From the NCBI RefSeq assembly GCF_003025555.1, contig NZ_PYMH01000003.1:294448-358447 (forward strand): a stretch of DNA of 64,000 nt, given 5' to 3'. This document shows positions 18,360 through 28,082 of the stretch, piece after piece. The position numbers were made by a program, and so were the translations under genes. The notes under the pieces were generated by a model. That model searched no databases and was not told where the DNA came from. It saw nothing but the letters and a program-made list of their open reading frames with translations. Source of the stretch: Photobacterium lutimaris. GTDB taxonomy: Bacteria; Pseudomonadota; Gammaproteobacteria; Enterobacterales; Vibrionaceae. Positions within the stretch are counted from its first letter, which is position 1, and each line of letters begins with the position of its first letter.

Positions 18360-19364
18360 TTGGTGTCATATAACAAAACAGTATTAATTTGTGATGACTC
18401 ACGGCTCGTACACCGAGCAATGCAAAAGTTTTTCCGTGAATTCGGCGACGTTACTTTGTACTTCGCTGATAACGGTAAGCTGGCTTTGGATTGTCTGGCT
18501 AAAAACGATATTGATGTGATGTTCCTTGATTTGACTATGCCGGTATTAGATGGCTTTGGTGTGTTACAGCAACTGCCTGTTAATTTGTATCCGACAAAAA
18601 CGATTGTGCTTTCTGCTGATGTACAACAGCAAGCGATAGAGCGTTGTGTTGATGCTGGAGCGAATTACTTTCTTGCCAAACCTTTCTCTCGATCACAGCT
18701 ATCTGCCACCTTGAAGAAACTGGGGATTGCTTTTGATAAAAAAGCGCAGCCTTTGTCCCTAACATACGAGCACGATCCGAGTAACTGTGCTGATGAAAAT
18801 GATTACCTTAATCAGTTTAAAGAAGTCGCCAATATTGCTTTAGGTAAAGGTGCAGCCATTATTTCCGATCACTGTGGTGAGTTCATCACTATGCCAGTGC
18901 CCAATGTAGCGATGTTGGGGGCAGGGGATTTGGAAATGATGATTAGCAATCAGATCCAGCGTACAGACTCAACGCCTATTGCCCAACGGTTTGTGGGGGG
19001 CGGTATTCATGGCGAAGCATTGGTGTGCCTTTATGGTCAAGATATTACTTTGTTTGGTAAAAGGTTGGGGTTTAGCTCGTTCGACGATAAATACAGCGAA
19101 GTCATGACTGACATTGCTAATTTAATGGTGTCTTCCTTTTTGGTGTCGTTGTCTGAACAGATGAATATTCCGTTTTCTATTCGGCAACCGATTTGCCTTG
19201 AAGAATACATGGTCAGAGGTGTGAGTGATACAGCGAATAATGAGCTCTTTACCATTGAGTACAGTTACCAATCTGAAAACCTGGACATGGCCTGTGATGT
19301 GTTGCTGATGATGGATAATAACTCAACGCAAGTTATCAGACGTTTTATGGAGACCCTATCGTGA
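18360..19364 (+). CDS. Response regulator with CheC-like output domain
   Basis: A protein of about 334 residues with an N-terminal receiver domain (phospho-Asp near 57 in VMFLDLTMP, conserved LSAD and the Lys in LAKPF). It is fused to a CheC-like domain carrying the first phosphatase motif KEVANIALGKGA and a second, weaker site TDIANLMVSS. Such proteins can dephosphorylate receivers, so this one may regulate its own or another receiver. The start is uncertain: TTG 18360 has AGG seven bases upstream; GTG 18363 and TTG 18336 are alternatives. The stop overlaps the next gene in a GTGA junction, so it is translationally coupled to the diguanylate cyclase. Confidence 0.85.
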   Translation: MVSYNKTVLICDDSRLVHRAMQKFFREFGDVTLYFADNGKLALDCLAKNDIDVMFLDLTMPVLDGFGVLQQLPVNLYPTKTIVLSADVQQQAIERCVDAGANYFLAKPFSRSQLSATLKKLGIAFDKKAQPLSLTYEHDPSNCADENDYLNQFKEVANIALGKGAAIISDHCGEFITMPVPNVAMLGAGDLEMMISNQIQRTDSTPIAQRFVGGGIHGEALVCLYGQDITLFGKRLGFSSFDDKYSEVMTDIANLMVSSFLVSLSEQMNIPFSIRQPICLEEYMVRGVSDTANNELFTIEYSYQSENLDMACDVLLMMDNNSTQVIRRFMETLS

Positions 19365-20353
19365 ATTATCCCGAGAGCTTATCTGATTTCCACCTTACCG
19401 CGCAGTTAATCGATAATATTGATGCGGGAGTCGTTATGCTTGATAGGGAGTACCGCGTGATGACGTGGAATACTTTCATGAAGGCTTATAGTGGGATCAG
19501 TGCTGATCAAATTATGGGCGAAAATATATTTGAGGTCATACCGGATTTACCGCAGGAATGGCTAAAAAACAAAATTCAGTCCACATTTAAGCTCGGCACG
19601 CGCTCTTTTAGCTGTTGGGAAGATAGACCCTATATATTTCACTTCATCAATTTCAGCCCGGTGACGGGAGGGATGGCTGCCATGTATCAAAACATGACGC
19701 TGACTCCGCTCAAGGCGCTTGACGGTGAATATCGGCATATTTGTTTAACGATTACCGATGTATCAGATATTGCGAGAAGTAAAACCCATCTAAGGGAAAG
19801 CAATGCACAGCTTACTCATTTGAGCATCACGGACAAGTTAACCCAACTGCATAACCGCGGCCACTGGGAATCATGTTTGTCCAATGAGTTTGACCATTGT
19901 CGCCATAGTCAGAGTGTGGCTAGTTTGGTGATGTTCGATATTGATCATTTTAAAAAGGTAAATGATACTTTTGGCCATGTCGCCGGTGATGCAGTAATTA
20001 AATCGATATCCAGTTTATTGAAAAAAGCAAAACGTCAGTCTGACATTGCAGGTCGGTACGGAGGCGAGGAGTTTGGTGTGATCCTGCCAGGAACAACGGC
20101 TGAATTAGCCCAGTATTTTACCCACCGATTGCGGAACCGAATACAAGAGTCGCTCGTGAAGGTGGATGTACGGGATATTCGAGTAACGATAAGTTTAGGT
20201 ATTTGTGAGTGGGCTTCTTGGATGAATTCTTATGAACAATGGCTGGAATGCGCCGATAGTGCTCTATATCAATCAAAACGGCAAGGACGAAACCGCTGTA
20301 CACTCTACCAGTCAACGACGGAACAATGTGCCGCTATGCGCGGAATCTCATAG
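19361..20353 (+). CDS. PAS-GGDEF diguanylate cyclase
   Basis: A 330-residue cytoplasmic protein with a PAS domain (about residues 12-135) and a GGDEF domain (about 155-315). The active site is intact as RYGGEEF (GGEEF at 234-238), with the product-inhibition site RQSD at 225-228. It should make cyclic di-GMP from two GTP and be feedback controlled. Its GTG start overlaps the stop of the REC-CheC gene (GTGA), so the receiver protein and the cyclase are made together, which suggests a phospho-relay controlling c-di-GMP. Confidence 0.93.
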   Translation: MNYPESLSDFHLTAQLIDNIDAGVVMLDREYRVMTWNTFMKAYSGISADQIMGENIFEVIPDLPQEWLKNKIQSTFKLGTRSFSCWEDRPYIFHFINFSPVTGGMAAMYQNMTLTPLKALDGEYRHICLTITDVSDIARSKTHLRESNAQLTHLSITDKLTQLHNRGHWESCLSNEFDHCRHSQSVASLVMFDIDHFKKVNDTFGHVAGDAVIKSISSLLKKAKRQSDIAGRYGGEEFGVILPGTTAELAQYFTHRLRNRIQESLVKVDVRDIRVTISLGICEWASWMNSYEQWLECADSALYQSKRQGRNRCTLYQSTTEQCAAMRGIS

Positions 20354-20514
20354 AAGCTTAGGGTGAGAATGATATTTTTACCTATATTATCAGCCTGTTT
20401 TGTCATAAAATACCCTTCAAATTTGCGCTTAAGCTATTATCGATAACCATGGTGTGTCGTTTAAACGATAGCTGTAAACGTGAGTCAAGAATCAACGGAA
20501 GAGTAGATAGGATT

Positions 20515-20853
20515 ATGGTTGTAGAATCTGAAGGTTATCACGCGCTTATTGAGTATTTTACAGAGCACCTTTCTCTGTTTGAAAATGCAGAAGCTGAAGG
20601 CTGTGAAGAGACGGTTGAAGACGTAGTAACAGATATGATCGCAACCAATTTGATGACCGTTTTTTCGCAAAATCCTGATCTGGAGGCTGATTTCCGTTTC
20701 AAGCTAATGCAAGAAGCCGATGCGGTGATGGAAGACTTAAGTGAGGTACTTGCCGGTGCTTGGAGCCGCTGTCCAACCAATGAGCAAGTGCGTTTTCTCG
20801 AAGATTATGTTGGACTTGTCAAAAACCTTTTTGACAGTGCGATAAGTCGATAA
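20515..20853 (+). CDS. DUF3802 family protein
   Basis: A 112-residue acidic, helical protein matching the DUF3802 family of Vibrionaceae and Shewanellaceae. Conserved blocks are GYHALIEYFTEHLSLF, EDVVTDMIATNLMTVF and FLEDYVGLVKNLFDSA. No catalytic motif, signal peptide or membrane segment is visible, and the function is unknown. ATG 20515 begins the conserved part and has GGAAGAG upstream; the in-frame open stretch to 20449 has no support. The stop codon lies inside a tandem octamer repeat, and a strong terminator follows. Confidence 0.8.
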   Translation: MVVESEGYHALIEYFTEHLSLFENAEAEGCEETVEDVVTDMIATNLMTVFSQNPDLEADFRFKLMQEADAVMEDLSEVLAGAWSRCPTNEQVRFLEDYVGLVKNLFDSAISR

Positions 20854-20870
20854 GTCGATAAGTCGATAAG
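20841..20870. repeat. Tandem GATAAGTC octamer, about 3.75 copies
   Basis: Three full GATAAGTC units and a partial fourth (GATAAG) span the last codons and stop of the DUF3802 gene and the start of its 3' region. Confidence 0.9.
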
Positions 20871-20875
20871 CGAAC

Positions 20876-20902
20876 AAAAGCAGCATATAGCTGCTTTTTT
20901 TA
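20876..20902 (+). terminator. Intrinsic terminator after DUF3802 gene
   Basis: AAAAGCAGC and GCTGCTTTT form a 9-bp stem with a 5-base loop followed by more T. Confidence 0.88.
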
Positions 20903-20983
20903 TTTCTGCTCTGCGTCAAGTCCATTCCCCCTGAGTATCAACGGGTATTTAAGACGGTATTTATTGTTATATCCATTGTTATT

Positions 20984-21002
20984 AATAATGAAAATGATCA
21001 TT
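20984..21002. promoter_or_regulatory. Possible Fur box upstream of the MCP gene
   Basis: AATAATGAAAATGATCATT matches the 19-base Fur consensus GATAATGATAATCATTATC at 14 of 19 positions by hand comparison. It lies about 150 bases before the MCP start in AT-rich sequence, so chance similarity is possible. Confidence 0.4.
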
Positions 21003-21155
21003 GAAATCTAATTGTCATATTTATTAAGTAAGTTTGCCTCCAAGATGTCCGCCCCCAATTATATGAAATAACGAGATGAAACCATTACGTATCTGTCGTT
21101 GGGCTGGCATGTAACCCCACGATAATGGCTGAACTCAATCAGGGATATGATCAGC

Positions 21156-23195
21156 ATGAAAACCCCAAAGCGTGCCAAAACGCGTCTTTCCATCGTTGCC
21201 TCAATTCAAATTGTCTTTCTATTATTGGTAGCAACGGGCGGTTTACTTTCTTACTTCGGGAATAATGGCTTAAAAAACGTCGCACAAGAATTTGAGTTGC
21301 TGAGTCATCAAGCATTACCTGTAACCATGAATAGCAGTGTCATCGTTCGGGCCTCCTTACAGTCAGCTCGGCATCTTAGTGAAATGATTAATAGTTCATC
21401 TGTTGAAGAGCTTGATATTGCCCACCAAGCGTTCAATGAAGAGCAACAGACAATGAGCATGGCCTTGAGCGAACTGCGACGGCTAGCCGAACAAAATCAA
21501 CTCGGATGGTTGAGCAATGATATTCGTACACTGGCCACTCAAGCTGAACTTGTTGGGGAGGCCGCGGCTACTCTTTACCAATCTCAACAAGATATCCTGG
21601 TTAATCAAAGCGAGATCGAATCAGATAAGGCGATGATGAACTATGCCGTGTCATCGGTCAGGACTGAAATGAATCGCGTTGGTACGGAAGTTTTCGCCAA
21701 TAATCTGGAGGGGATTAATCACGTTAGCAATTTCGTCAACCATTCATTGGAAATGACCACTCACTTAATGGCGTTGATGATGGAGCAAGATCTGTCGACG
21801 GCCGAAGGGTTTGTACGCAGCCTACAAAGTACAAACCTATCGGGAATGAACTATGCGTGGCGGGAAATGAACCGTATTGACGCGAATATCTCAGAGTACA
21901 CCAGTATTCTTGTCCCGTTGACTATGGTGAAAGAGTTGTTTGAGGATTCTGGTATTGTCGCCTTGCAGTTGCGTACCTTGGCGCTGCAAGAGGACCAGGC
22001 AGGCAAAGTGCAGGATGCTCAGGAACAAATCGCGTCAATGGCTGACCAAATTAGTACGCTGACCGATGGTGCCAACCGGTTAATTGAACAAGGTGAGGCG
22101 GGGGTAATACAAGCCAGTGAAAAGGCAATGGCATTATTCATTACATTCAGTATTGCTGGTTTGATTGTTGCTGTCGTTTCCAGTGGCTGGATCAGCCATT
22201 CAGTAAAGCGTTCACTGCAAAGGATTGATCGGGTCGTCAAGGCGACGAGTCATGGCGATTTAACGGTCATGGCAACGCAAGATGCACCGAAAGAATTTGC
22301 CATGTTGGGAACATTACTCAACCAATCTAACCGCAATAATAGTCAAACGTTAGGTCAGTTGGTTGATAATAGCTATCAGTTAAGTGCGGCTTCAGAAACC
22401 AGCCAGAAGGCAGCCTCGCAATCTCGTATTGCAATTAAAGATCAAAGCGATGAGCTGACGGCTATCGCGACTGCGATCACTCAGCTTGAAGTGTCAATCA
22501 AAGAGATCGTTGTCAGTACGTACGAGTCAGAACAAGAAGCTAAGCAAGCGAACGATATGGCCCAACAGGGGGTAGATATTATCGATGAAAGTACGTCTCG
22601 TCTGCGTATGCTGGACGAACGGTTTGCCGTTAATGAAACGCGGATGAAAGAGCTGGATAGCCATGTCGATAAAATTACCGAAGTTGTTGCGTTGATCAGT
22701 GCTATTGCTGATAACACCAACCTGTTGGCTCTGAATGCAGCGATTGAAGCTGCACGCGCGGGTGAGCAGGGTAAAGGGTTTGCTGTCGTTGCTGATGAAG
22801 TGCGTAAACTCGCCAGCGAAACCAATATGCAAACCGCTTCGATCCGTACCACTATTAGCGAGCTTCACCAAGCAGCAAAAGAGGTGAATGATGCGATGGT
22901 GGTAAGCCGGAAAGAGATGACATCATCAATTGAGTTAAGTAGTGAAGTTCAGGCTTCAATTTACCAAATCAAATCGATGGTTGTGAGTATCAGTGATAAG
23001 GTGATCGCGATTGCTGCTGCAACCCAGCAGCAGGAAAATGCATCCATTGAAGTGGGCCACAGTGTTGAGCTGGTGTCATTGAAAGCTCAAACAAATAGTC
23101 GAGAACTTAAGACGCTGGTGGAACAGGCTGGTAGGGTCTCGGATGTAGCACACAAGCAGCAAGACTTGCTGGCTAAGTACCGACTGCAGCCCTAA
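21156..23195 (+). CDS. Methyl-accepting chemotaxis protein
   Basis: A 679-residue transmembrane chemoreceptor. The first membrane helix is near residues 12-32, followed by a large, mostly helical periplasmic sensor (about 290 residues). The second helix ([19 protein letters not shown]) precedes a HAMP domain and a cytoplasmic coiled coil. The kinase-control tip is well conserved: [20 protein letters not shown] and [11 protein letters not shown]. The C-terminus lacks the NWETF-type pentapeptide for CheR tethering. ATG 21156 is 10 bases after AGGGA, whereas an ATG at 21147 is too close to it. The ligand is unknown. A possible Fur box upstream hints at iron control. Confidence 0.92.
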   Translation: MKTPKRAKTRLSIVASIQIVFLLLVATGGLLSYFGNNGLKNVAQEFELLSHQALPVTMNSSVIVRASLQSARHLSEMINSSSVEELDIAHQAFNEEQQTMSMALSELRRLAEQNQLGWLSNDIRTLATQAELVGEAAATLYQSQQDILVNQSEIESDKAMMNYAVSSVRTEMNRVGTEVFANNLEGINHVSNFVNHSLEMTTHLMALMMEQDLSTAEGFVRSLQSTNLSGMNYAWREMNRIDANISEYTSILVPLTMVKELFEDSGIVALQLRTLALQEDQAGKVQDAQEQIASMADQISTLTDGANRLIEQGEAGVIQASEKAMALFITFSIAGLIVAVVSSGWISHSVKRSLQRIDRVVKATSHGDLTVMATQDAPKEFAMLGTLLNQSNRNNSQTLGQLVDNSYQLSAASETSQKAASQSRIAIKDQSDELTAIATAITQLEVSIKEIVVSTYESEQEAKQANDMAQQGVDIIDESTSRLRMLDERFAVNETRMKELDSHVDKITEVVALISAIADNTNLLALNAAIEAARAGEQGKGFAVVADEVRKLASETNMQTASIRTTISELHQAAKEVNDAMVVSRKEMTSSIELSSEVQASIYQIKSMVVSISDKVIAIAAATQQQENASIEVGHSVELVSLKAQTNSRELKTLVEQAGRVSDVAHKQQDLLAKYRLQP

Positions 23196-23224
23196 AAGTG
23201 TATTTTGAACTAGCTTGGGTATAC

Positions 23225-23252
23225 AAACGCCAGTAGAATGCTGGCGTTTTTT
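23225..23252 (+). terminator. Intrinsic terminator after the MCP gene
   Basis: AAACGCCAG and CTGGCGTTT form a perfect 9-bp stem with a 7-base loop, followed by T residues. A CTTGGGTATA half site of the palindromic repeat family lies just before it. Confidence 0.88.
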
Positions 23253-23271
23253 GTATTTAGGTAAAGCTGTA

Positions 23272-23994
23272 ATGCGTATCCATGCTGTCCACAAGTTATA
23301 TGATGAGCGTCTTGCTCGCTCTACTCGTCCGTTCCTTGCCCGCGGCGGTAAAGTAGAGCGCTGCTTATTCTGTATGTTACGCAAACATTTGTGTATTTGC
23401 TCCAGCAAGCCTAGCATTTCGTCCAACGCTGCCTTTCTGTTGGTGATGTATGATGATGAGGTCCTAAAGCCAAGTAATACCGGCCGTTTGATCGCTGACT
23501 TGTTTGAAGATACCTATGCCTATATTTGGTCCCGGACAGAGCCTAATCCAGAGATGCTTGCATTGGTGAAAGACCCGCAGTGGCAACCCTATGTAGTATT
23601 TCCCGCGGAATACGCAGCCCCAGAACGTGTTGCTGAGCGAGTGGAGATTGAATCGGGCAAACGACCACTGTTTATTATGCTTGATGGCAGTTGGGCTGAA
23701 GCCAAGAAGATGTTCCGTAAGAGCCCTTATTTGAATCAATTTCCGGTATTGTCGATTAACCCAGAAAAGCCGTCGCGCTACAAGGTACGTGAAGCCTCAA
23801 AGGAAAATCAGTTAGGAACTGCTGAAGTTGCGGCTCGTATTGTTGACTTATTTGGTGAACAGAAGAATGCCGATGTATTGGATCTGTGGTTCGATGTTTT
23901 CCGTGAGAACTACATGACCGGTAAGATGAACCGCGTGTTACCGGATGATAATGCCATCAGCCAGTTACATAAATACATGGGAAGTTACGTCTAG
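23272..23994 (+). CDS. tapT: tRNA-uridine aminocarboxypropyltransferase (DTW domain)
   Basis: A 240-residue DTW-domain protein. E. coli TapT (YfiP) of this family makes acp3U at position 47 of tRNAs using SAM. The zinc-type cluster CLFCMLRKHLCIC is near residues 31-43. The DTW motif itself is DGSW here, within FIMLDGSWAEAKKMF, a common variant. The family block YKVREASKENQLGTAE is intact. ATG 23272 starts the family N-terminus and has AGGTAA upstream. It may be TapT or a DTW paralogue with another site. Confidence 0.82.
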   Translation: MRIHAVHKLYDERLARSTRPFLARGGKVERCLFCMLRKHLCICSSKPSISSNAAFLLVMYDDEVLKPSNTGRLIADLFEDTYAYIWSRTEPNPEMLALVKDPQWQPYVVFPAEYAAPERVAERVEIESGKRPLFIMLDGSWAEAKKMFRKSPYLNQFPVLSINPEKPSRYKVREASKENQLGTAEVAARIVDLFGEQKNADVLDLWFDVFRENYMTGKMNRVLPDDNAISQLHKYMGSYV

Positions 23995-24170
23995 TCGCGA
24001 GTTGATTACACATATTCTCTGAATAATGCAGCATTTTGATGTTTCTTTCAGCAAACGCGATAGATAGCACCATAGATCCCCGCTAAACCTGCACCTCGTC
24101 ACAGTCTGTAGGTGTAGATATGTGGATAATTTTTTCAGTTTGGTTTTTTTACTATTTTTGGGAGTGCAGG

Positions 24171-25079
24171 ATGTACTACGGCTTTGATGTGGGTGGAACC
24201 AAAATTGAGTTTGGTGCGTTTAACGAACAACTTGAGCGTGTTGCCACTGAACGTGTGCCAACCCCGACCGGCGACTATGAGCTGTTAGTTGAGACTATCG
24301 CAAGTCTGGTCAATAAATATGATGCAGAATATGGTTGCGAGGGCACTATCGGTTTAGGCCTGCCGGGAATGGAAGATGCCGATGACGGTACAGTTCTCAC
24401 GGTTAACGTACCAGCGGCAAAAGGCAAGCCGCTACGTAAAGATCTTGAAGCGAAAATTGGTCGTACGGTCAAAATTGAAAACGATGCAAACTGTTTTGCA
24501 TTGTCTGAAGCTTGGGATGAAGATCTGCAGGATGAGCCTTCTGTATTAGGCCTAATCCTAGGCACAGGCTTTGGTGGTGGTTTTATCTACGAAGGTAAGG
24601 TGTTCTCTGGCCGAAACCACGTTGCTGGTGAAGTGGGCCATACCCGACTACCACTCGATGCATGGTTCCATCTAGGTGATAATGCACCGCTGCTCGGCTG
24701 TGGTTGTGACAAGAAAGGTTGTTTAGATAGCTATTTGTCAGGCCGTGGTTTCGAGCTTCTTTATGCGCATTACTACGGTGAAGAGAAGAAAGCGGTTGAG
24801 ATCATCAAAGCGCATGCAGACGGTGAAGCAAAGGCTGTTGAGCATGTGGAGCGCTTTATGGAGCTACTTGCTATTTGTTTTGCAAACCTATTTACTGCCA
24901 CTGACCCACATGTCGTGGCACTTGGCGGCGGCCTTTCTAACTTTGAGTTGATTTACGAAGAGATGCCAAAGCGTATTCCTAAGTATCTGCTGTCTGTGGC
25001 CAAGTGCCCTAAGATTATCAAAGCAAAGCACGGTGATTCTGGCGGTGTTCGCGGTGCAGCATTCCTGAATATAAAGTAA
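24171..25079 (+). CDS. nagK: N-acetylglucosamine kinase (ROK family)
   Basis: A 302-residue ROK-family sugar kinase closely resembling NagK. It phosphorylates N-acetyl-D-glucosamine at O6, feeding chitin or cell-wall sugars into central metabolism. Motifs are the phosphate loop [11 protein letters not shown], the catalytic region [13 protein letters not shown], and the zinc site GHTRL...[13 protein letters not shown]. NagK of E. coli is 303 residues. ATG 24171 has GGAG six bases upstream; earlier in-frame codons encode a non-family hydrophobic stretch. It appears monocistronic with its own terminator. Confidence 0.93.
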   Translation: MYYGFDVGGTKIEFGAFNEQLERVATERVPTPTGDYELLVETIASLVNKYDAEYGCEGTIGLGLPGMEDADDGTVLTVNVPAAKGKPLRKDLEAKIGRTVKIENDANCFALSEAWDEDLQDEPSVLGLILGTGFGGGFIYEGKVFSGRNHVAGEVGHTRLPLDAWFHLGDNAPLLGCGCDKKGCLDSYLSGRGFELLYAHYYGEEKKAVEIIKAHADGEAKAVEHVERFMELLAICFANLFTATDPHVVALGGGLSNFELIYEEMPKRIPKYLLSVAKCPKIIKAKHGDSGGVRGAAFLNIK

Positions 25080-25083
25080 TACA

Positions 25084-25105
25084 TATACCCCGTTATTTGG
25101 GTATA
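25084..25105. repeat. Short perfect inverted repeat, TATACCC/GGGTATA
   Basis: TATACCC and GGGTATA flank 8 bases directly after the nagK stop. It looks like the outer arms of the palindromic family seen at 7712 and 29281, with the middle lost. Confidence 0.5.
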
Positions 25106-25133
25106 AACTGTCGTTACTATTCGTTAATTCAAA

Positions 25134-25159
25134 AGCACCGCATTGCGGTGTTTTTTTTT
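25134..25159 (+). terminator. Intrinsic terminator of nagK
   Basis: CACCGC and GCGGTG pair around ATT and are followed by nine T. Confidence 0.9.
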
Positions 25160-25226
25160 ATCGTTTCACACTTTCATTGCTTTTTTGCTAGAATCCCGCT
25201 TCTTTTGAAAATTGTCGGTATTTTGC

Positions 25227-26474
25227 ATGTCTTTCCAATCGCTGGGGTTGAATAACCAACTCGTCGAAAATGTGTCATCACTCGGTTTTGAGCAGCCAAC
25301 ACCAGTACAGCTTCAGGCTATCCCCGAAATATTAGCAGGCCACGATGTGTTGGCCGGTGCTCAAACGGGGACAGGAAAGACTGCTGCGTTCGGTCTTCCG
25401 CTTATCCACCGCTTATTGGAAAGTGGAACGGCAGTTGAAGCAAAGCAGGTTAAGGCTTTGATCTTGACGCCAACCCGGGAGCTAGCACAGCAAGTATTCG
25501 ATAGCTTGAGTGTGTACGCAAAGAACACACCGCTAAAGGTTGCTGTTGCCTATGGTGGAACCAGCATGAAAGTGCAGGTCAAAGCGTTGGAGTCTGGCGT
25601 TGATATTCTTGTCGCGACGCCGGGACGCTTGCTTGATCATGCGCATGTACGCACTGTTGATCTCCGCAAGAGCAGCTACCTGGTTCTAGATGAAGCCGAT
25701 CGTATGTTGGATATGGGCTTTATTGATGATATCAAGCGTATTCTTAAGCGCATGCAGGTTGAGCGTCAGACCTCATTCTTCTCCGCAACATTTGGCAAGC
25801 AGGTCAAAAAGCTGGCTTTTGATATTCTGGATGATCCCAAACTGATCGAAGTGACACCAAGCAACAGTACCGCAGTAACGGTTGAGCAAATGGTCTATCC
25901 GGTCGATAAACACCGCAAAAGTGAACTGCTGGCTTACTTAATTGGTTCACGCAACTGGCAGCAAGTACTGGTGTTCACCAAAACCAAGCAGGGATCGGAT
26001 GAACTGGCCAAAGAGCTTGGTAAAGATGGCATCAAAGCGGTATCCATCAATGGTGATAAGAGCCAGGGCGCACGCCAGCGCGCATTGGAAGACTTTAAGT
26101 CAGGTAAAGCAAGGGTACTGGTTGCCACTGATGTCGCTGCCCGCGGTCTCGATATTGAGCAGCTGGAGTATGTCATCAATTACGAAATGCCGTTCAAAGC
26201 CGAAGATTATGTGCACCGTATAGGCCGTACCGGCCGAGCGGGGCAAACAGGCCATGCGATATCTCTGATGAGCCTTGATGAAGAATGGGCGCTGCGGGCA
26301 ATTGAAGAGTTACTTGATACACGGCTGCCACAGCAGTGGCTAGAAGGGTATGAACCGGACCCTACGATTGAACCACCTGAAAATCGTCGTCGAGGACGTT
26401 CAAGTGACAAACGCCGAGCTAAGGCGAAATCGCATATACATAAGAACCGAGGTCGCCACAGCGCTCGGAAATAG
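25227..26474 (+). CDS. rhlE: DEAD-box RNA helicase, RhlE-like
   Basis: A 415-residue ATP-dependent RNA helicase with all core motifs: the Q motif region (FEQPTPVQLQAIP), Walker A AQTGTGKT, PTRELAQQ, VLDEADRMLDMGF, SAT and RIGRTGRAGQTG. The C-terminal tail after residue 385 is short, basic and Arg/Lys rich, suited to RNA binding. The N-terminus MSFQSLGL matches RhlE. Likely roles are ribosome maturation or mRNA turnover. ATG 25227 starts the family N-terminus. RhlE is the closest family by memory; SrmB- or DbpA-type assignment is less likely. Confidence 0.88.
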   Translation: MSFQSLGLNNQLVENVSSLGFEQPTPVQLQAIPEILAGHDVLAGAQTGTGKTAAFGLPLIHRLLESGTAVEAKQVKALILTPTRELAQQVFDSLSVYAKNTPLKVAVAYGGTSMKVQVKALESGVDILVATPGRLLDHAHVRTVDLRKSSYLVLDEADRMLDMGFIDDIKRILKRMQVERQTSFFSATFGKQVKKLAFDILDDPKLIEVTPSNSTAVTVEQMVYPVDKHRKSELLAYLIGSRNWQQVLVFTKTKQGSDELAKELGKDGIKAVSINGDKSQGARQRALEDFKSGKARVLVATDVAARGLDIEQLEYVINYEMPFKAEDYVHRIGRTGRAGQTGHAISLMSLDEEWALRAIEELLDTRLPQQWLEGYEPDPTIEPPENRRRGRSSDKRRAKAKSHIHKNRGRHSARK

Positions 26475-26503
26475 CGAAAGAGAATATATTTTATTCGAAA
26501 AAT

Positions 26504-26530
26504 AAGCATCACTTATCGTGGTGCTTTTTT
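26504..26530 (+). terminator. Intrinsic terminator of the helicase gene
   Basis: AAGCATCAC and GTGGTGCTT pair (with G-U) around a 5-base loop, followed by TTTT. Confidence 0.82.
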
Positions 26531-26728
26531 GTGTCATCAAGGGAACTTTACTTAGGTTGCAAGCGTAATGTCGTGGCTGGATACGTTGTTTTAAGTTATT
26601 ATTTTGCATTGATAATTTAGGTTATTGGTAAAGGCAACTTCATCTGCTAGTGTGCCTTATTGTGTTTGTCACAAGCATGTTGTTATCCGTAATGGGTATG
26701 CTTGATCATTCGTAGTCGTAGGTATTCC

Positions 26729-28033
26729 GTGGACAAATTAAGACGACGTGTACGAGTAGCGGCTTATTTTCTGCTAACGTTTTCATTGTTAACTTTTCTT
26801 CTTCATTACGTCGGTGGGTTTGATAAGGAACTGAGTATCAATGCAAGGAACGCAGCATATGTGAGTATTGACGATAGTGCGCAAGACGGTAATAGCCAAT
26901 CAAGTATTGATTTTGATGGCGAGTCTATTGCACTCAATTGCGAAATCGGTGCTAAGGGTAAATGGCCATTTTGTGAGATATCACTGGCATTAGATGACAA
27001 CTTTCATGGGTTAGATTTATCTTCATATCATTCAATCGGTATTGATGTCGATTACTACAGCTTGAACGACGATGAGCGTCTTCGTATCTATTTGCGTAAC
27101 TTCGACCCAGAATACTCCACTGAAGATGATCCCGTATCCTATAAATTTAATGCCATTGAGTACGCACCTGGCGTAGGTAATGGTATGAAAGTTATTCCAC
27201 TCAAGTCGTATCAGGTATTATCTTGGTGGATCGCTGATTATGAAGTGCCAATTGAAAATGCTGGTCCGCAATTTGACAATATAGTTCAAATAGAAATTGC
27301 GACAGGAAGTTATATCAAGCCTGCAAATTACGCTATCCGGCTCAATCGCTTGGTATTTTATGGCCACTGGTTGTCGGAAGCGACTTTGTTACGGCTCAAC
27401 ATATTGATGTGGGGTTTTGCTGCCATCTATTTCCTCATTAATGAGCGGCGGCGCCTTGCCGAGCAGGTGAGTGAAATGGTGGCAAAATCAGAGTACCTCA
27501 AACAAGCTAACCAGCATCTTTATCAAGAGTCTTTAGCATTTAAGGAACTGGCTTATACCGATAACCTGACGGGGACACAAAACCGTCATGCCGTGGACTG
27601 TTGGTTAAGGGATATCGTGGATTTTTCGCAACGAAACTGCCACGCTTTGTCGATGGTCTATATCGATATCGATTTTTTCAAGAAGATCAATGATTCTTTG
27701 GGGCACCACGGTGGTGATGAGGTATTGAAAGAGTTCGGTAGGGTATTGAACTTACGCTCCCGAAAAACCGACGTTGTCGTACGTTGGGGGGGAGAAGAAT
27801 TCATTATTTTTTGCCCTGCAACCAACCTTCGAGGAGCGAAGGAGTTTGCTGAGATGGTCAGGATGATTGTTGAAAGTTATCAATGGGCGAATGGGCTCTA
27901 TATTACCTGTAGTGTCGGTGTGACCGAGTATATTCCCGGAGAGGACATCGAGGACTTTATCCAGCGAGCCGACAGTGCGTTGTATAAGGCGAAAAAGCAG
28001 GGAAGGAATAGGGTAGAGGAAGCGACGGTATAG
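26729..28033 (+). CDS. Membrane diguanylate cyclase with periplasmic beta-rich sensor
   Basis: A protein of about 434 residues. A first membrane helix (about 11-27) is followed by a periplasmic domain of some 185 residues rich in beta strands, with a look of a carbohydrate-binding jelly roll, though I cannot name the family. A second helix (ILMWGFAAIYFLI, about 224-237), a short coiled coil and a GGDEF domain follow. The active site is RWGGEEF near 354 with an inhibition site RKTD at 345-348, so it is predicted to be an active, feedback-inhibited cyclase. I chose GTG 26729 because TAGGT lies 6 bases before it; TTG 26702 is an in-frame alternative. Confidence 0.88.
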   Translation: MDKLRRRVRVAAYFLLTFSLLTFLLHYVGGFDKELSINARNAAYVSIDDSAQDGNSQSSIDFDGESIALNCEIGAKGKWPFCEISLALDDNFHGLDLSSYHSIGIDVDYYSLNDDERLRIYLRNFDPEYSTEDDPVSYKFNAIEYAPGVGNGMKVIPLKSYQVLSWWIADYEVPIENAGPQFDNIVQIEIATGSYIKPANYAIRLNRLVFYGHWLSEATLLRLNILMWGFAAIYFLINERRRLAEQVSEMVAKSEYLKQANQHLYQESLAFKELAYTDNLTGTQNRHAVDCWLRDIVDFSQRNCHALSMVYIDIDFFKKINDSLGHHGGDEVLKEFGRVLNLRSRKTDVVVRWGGEEFIIFCPATNLRGAKEFAEMVRMIVESYQWANGLYITCSVGVTEYIPGEDIEDFIQRADSALYKAKKQGRNRVEEATV

Positions 28034-28043
28034 CGGCATAGTT

Positions 28044-28078
28044 AGATAAAACCAGCAACCTTGTTGCTGGTTTTATCT
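28044..28078. terminator. Bidirectional terminator, perfect 15-bp stem
   Basis: AGATAAAACCAGCAA and its exact complement flank a 5-base loop, between the converging cyclase and fabH genes. A/T tracts inside each arm can supply the U run in both directions. Confidence 0.8.
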
Positions 28079-28082
28079 ATGG

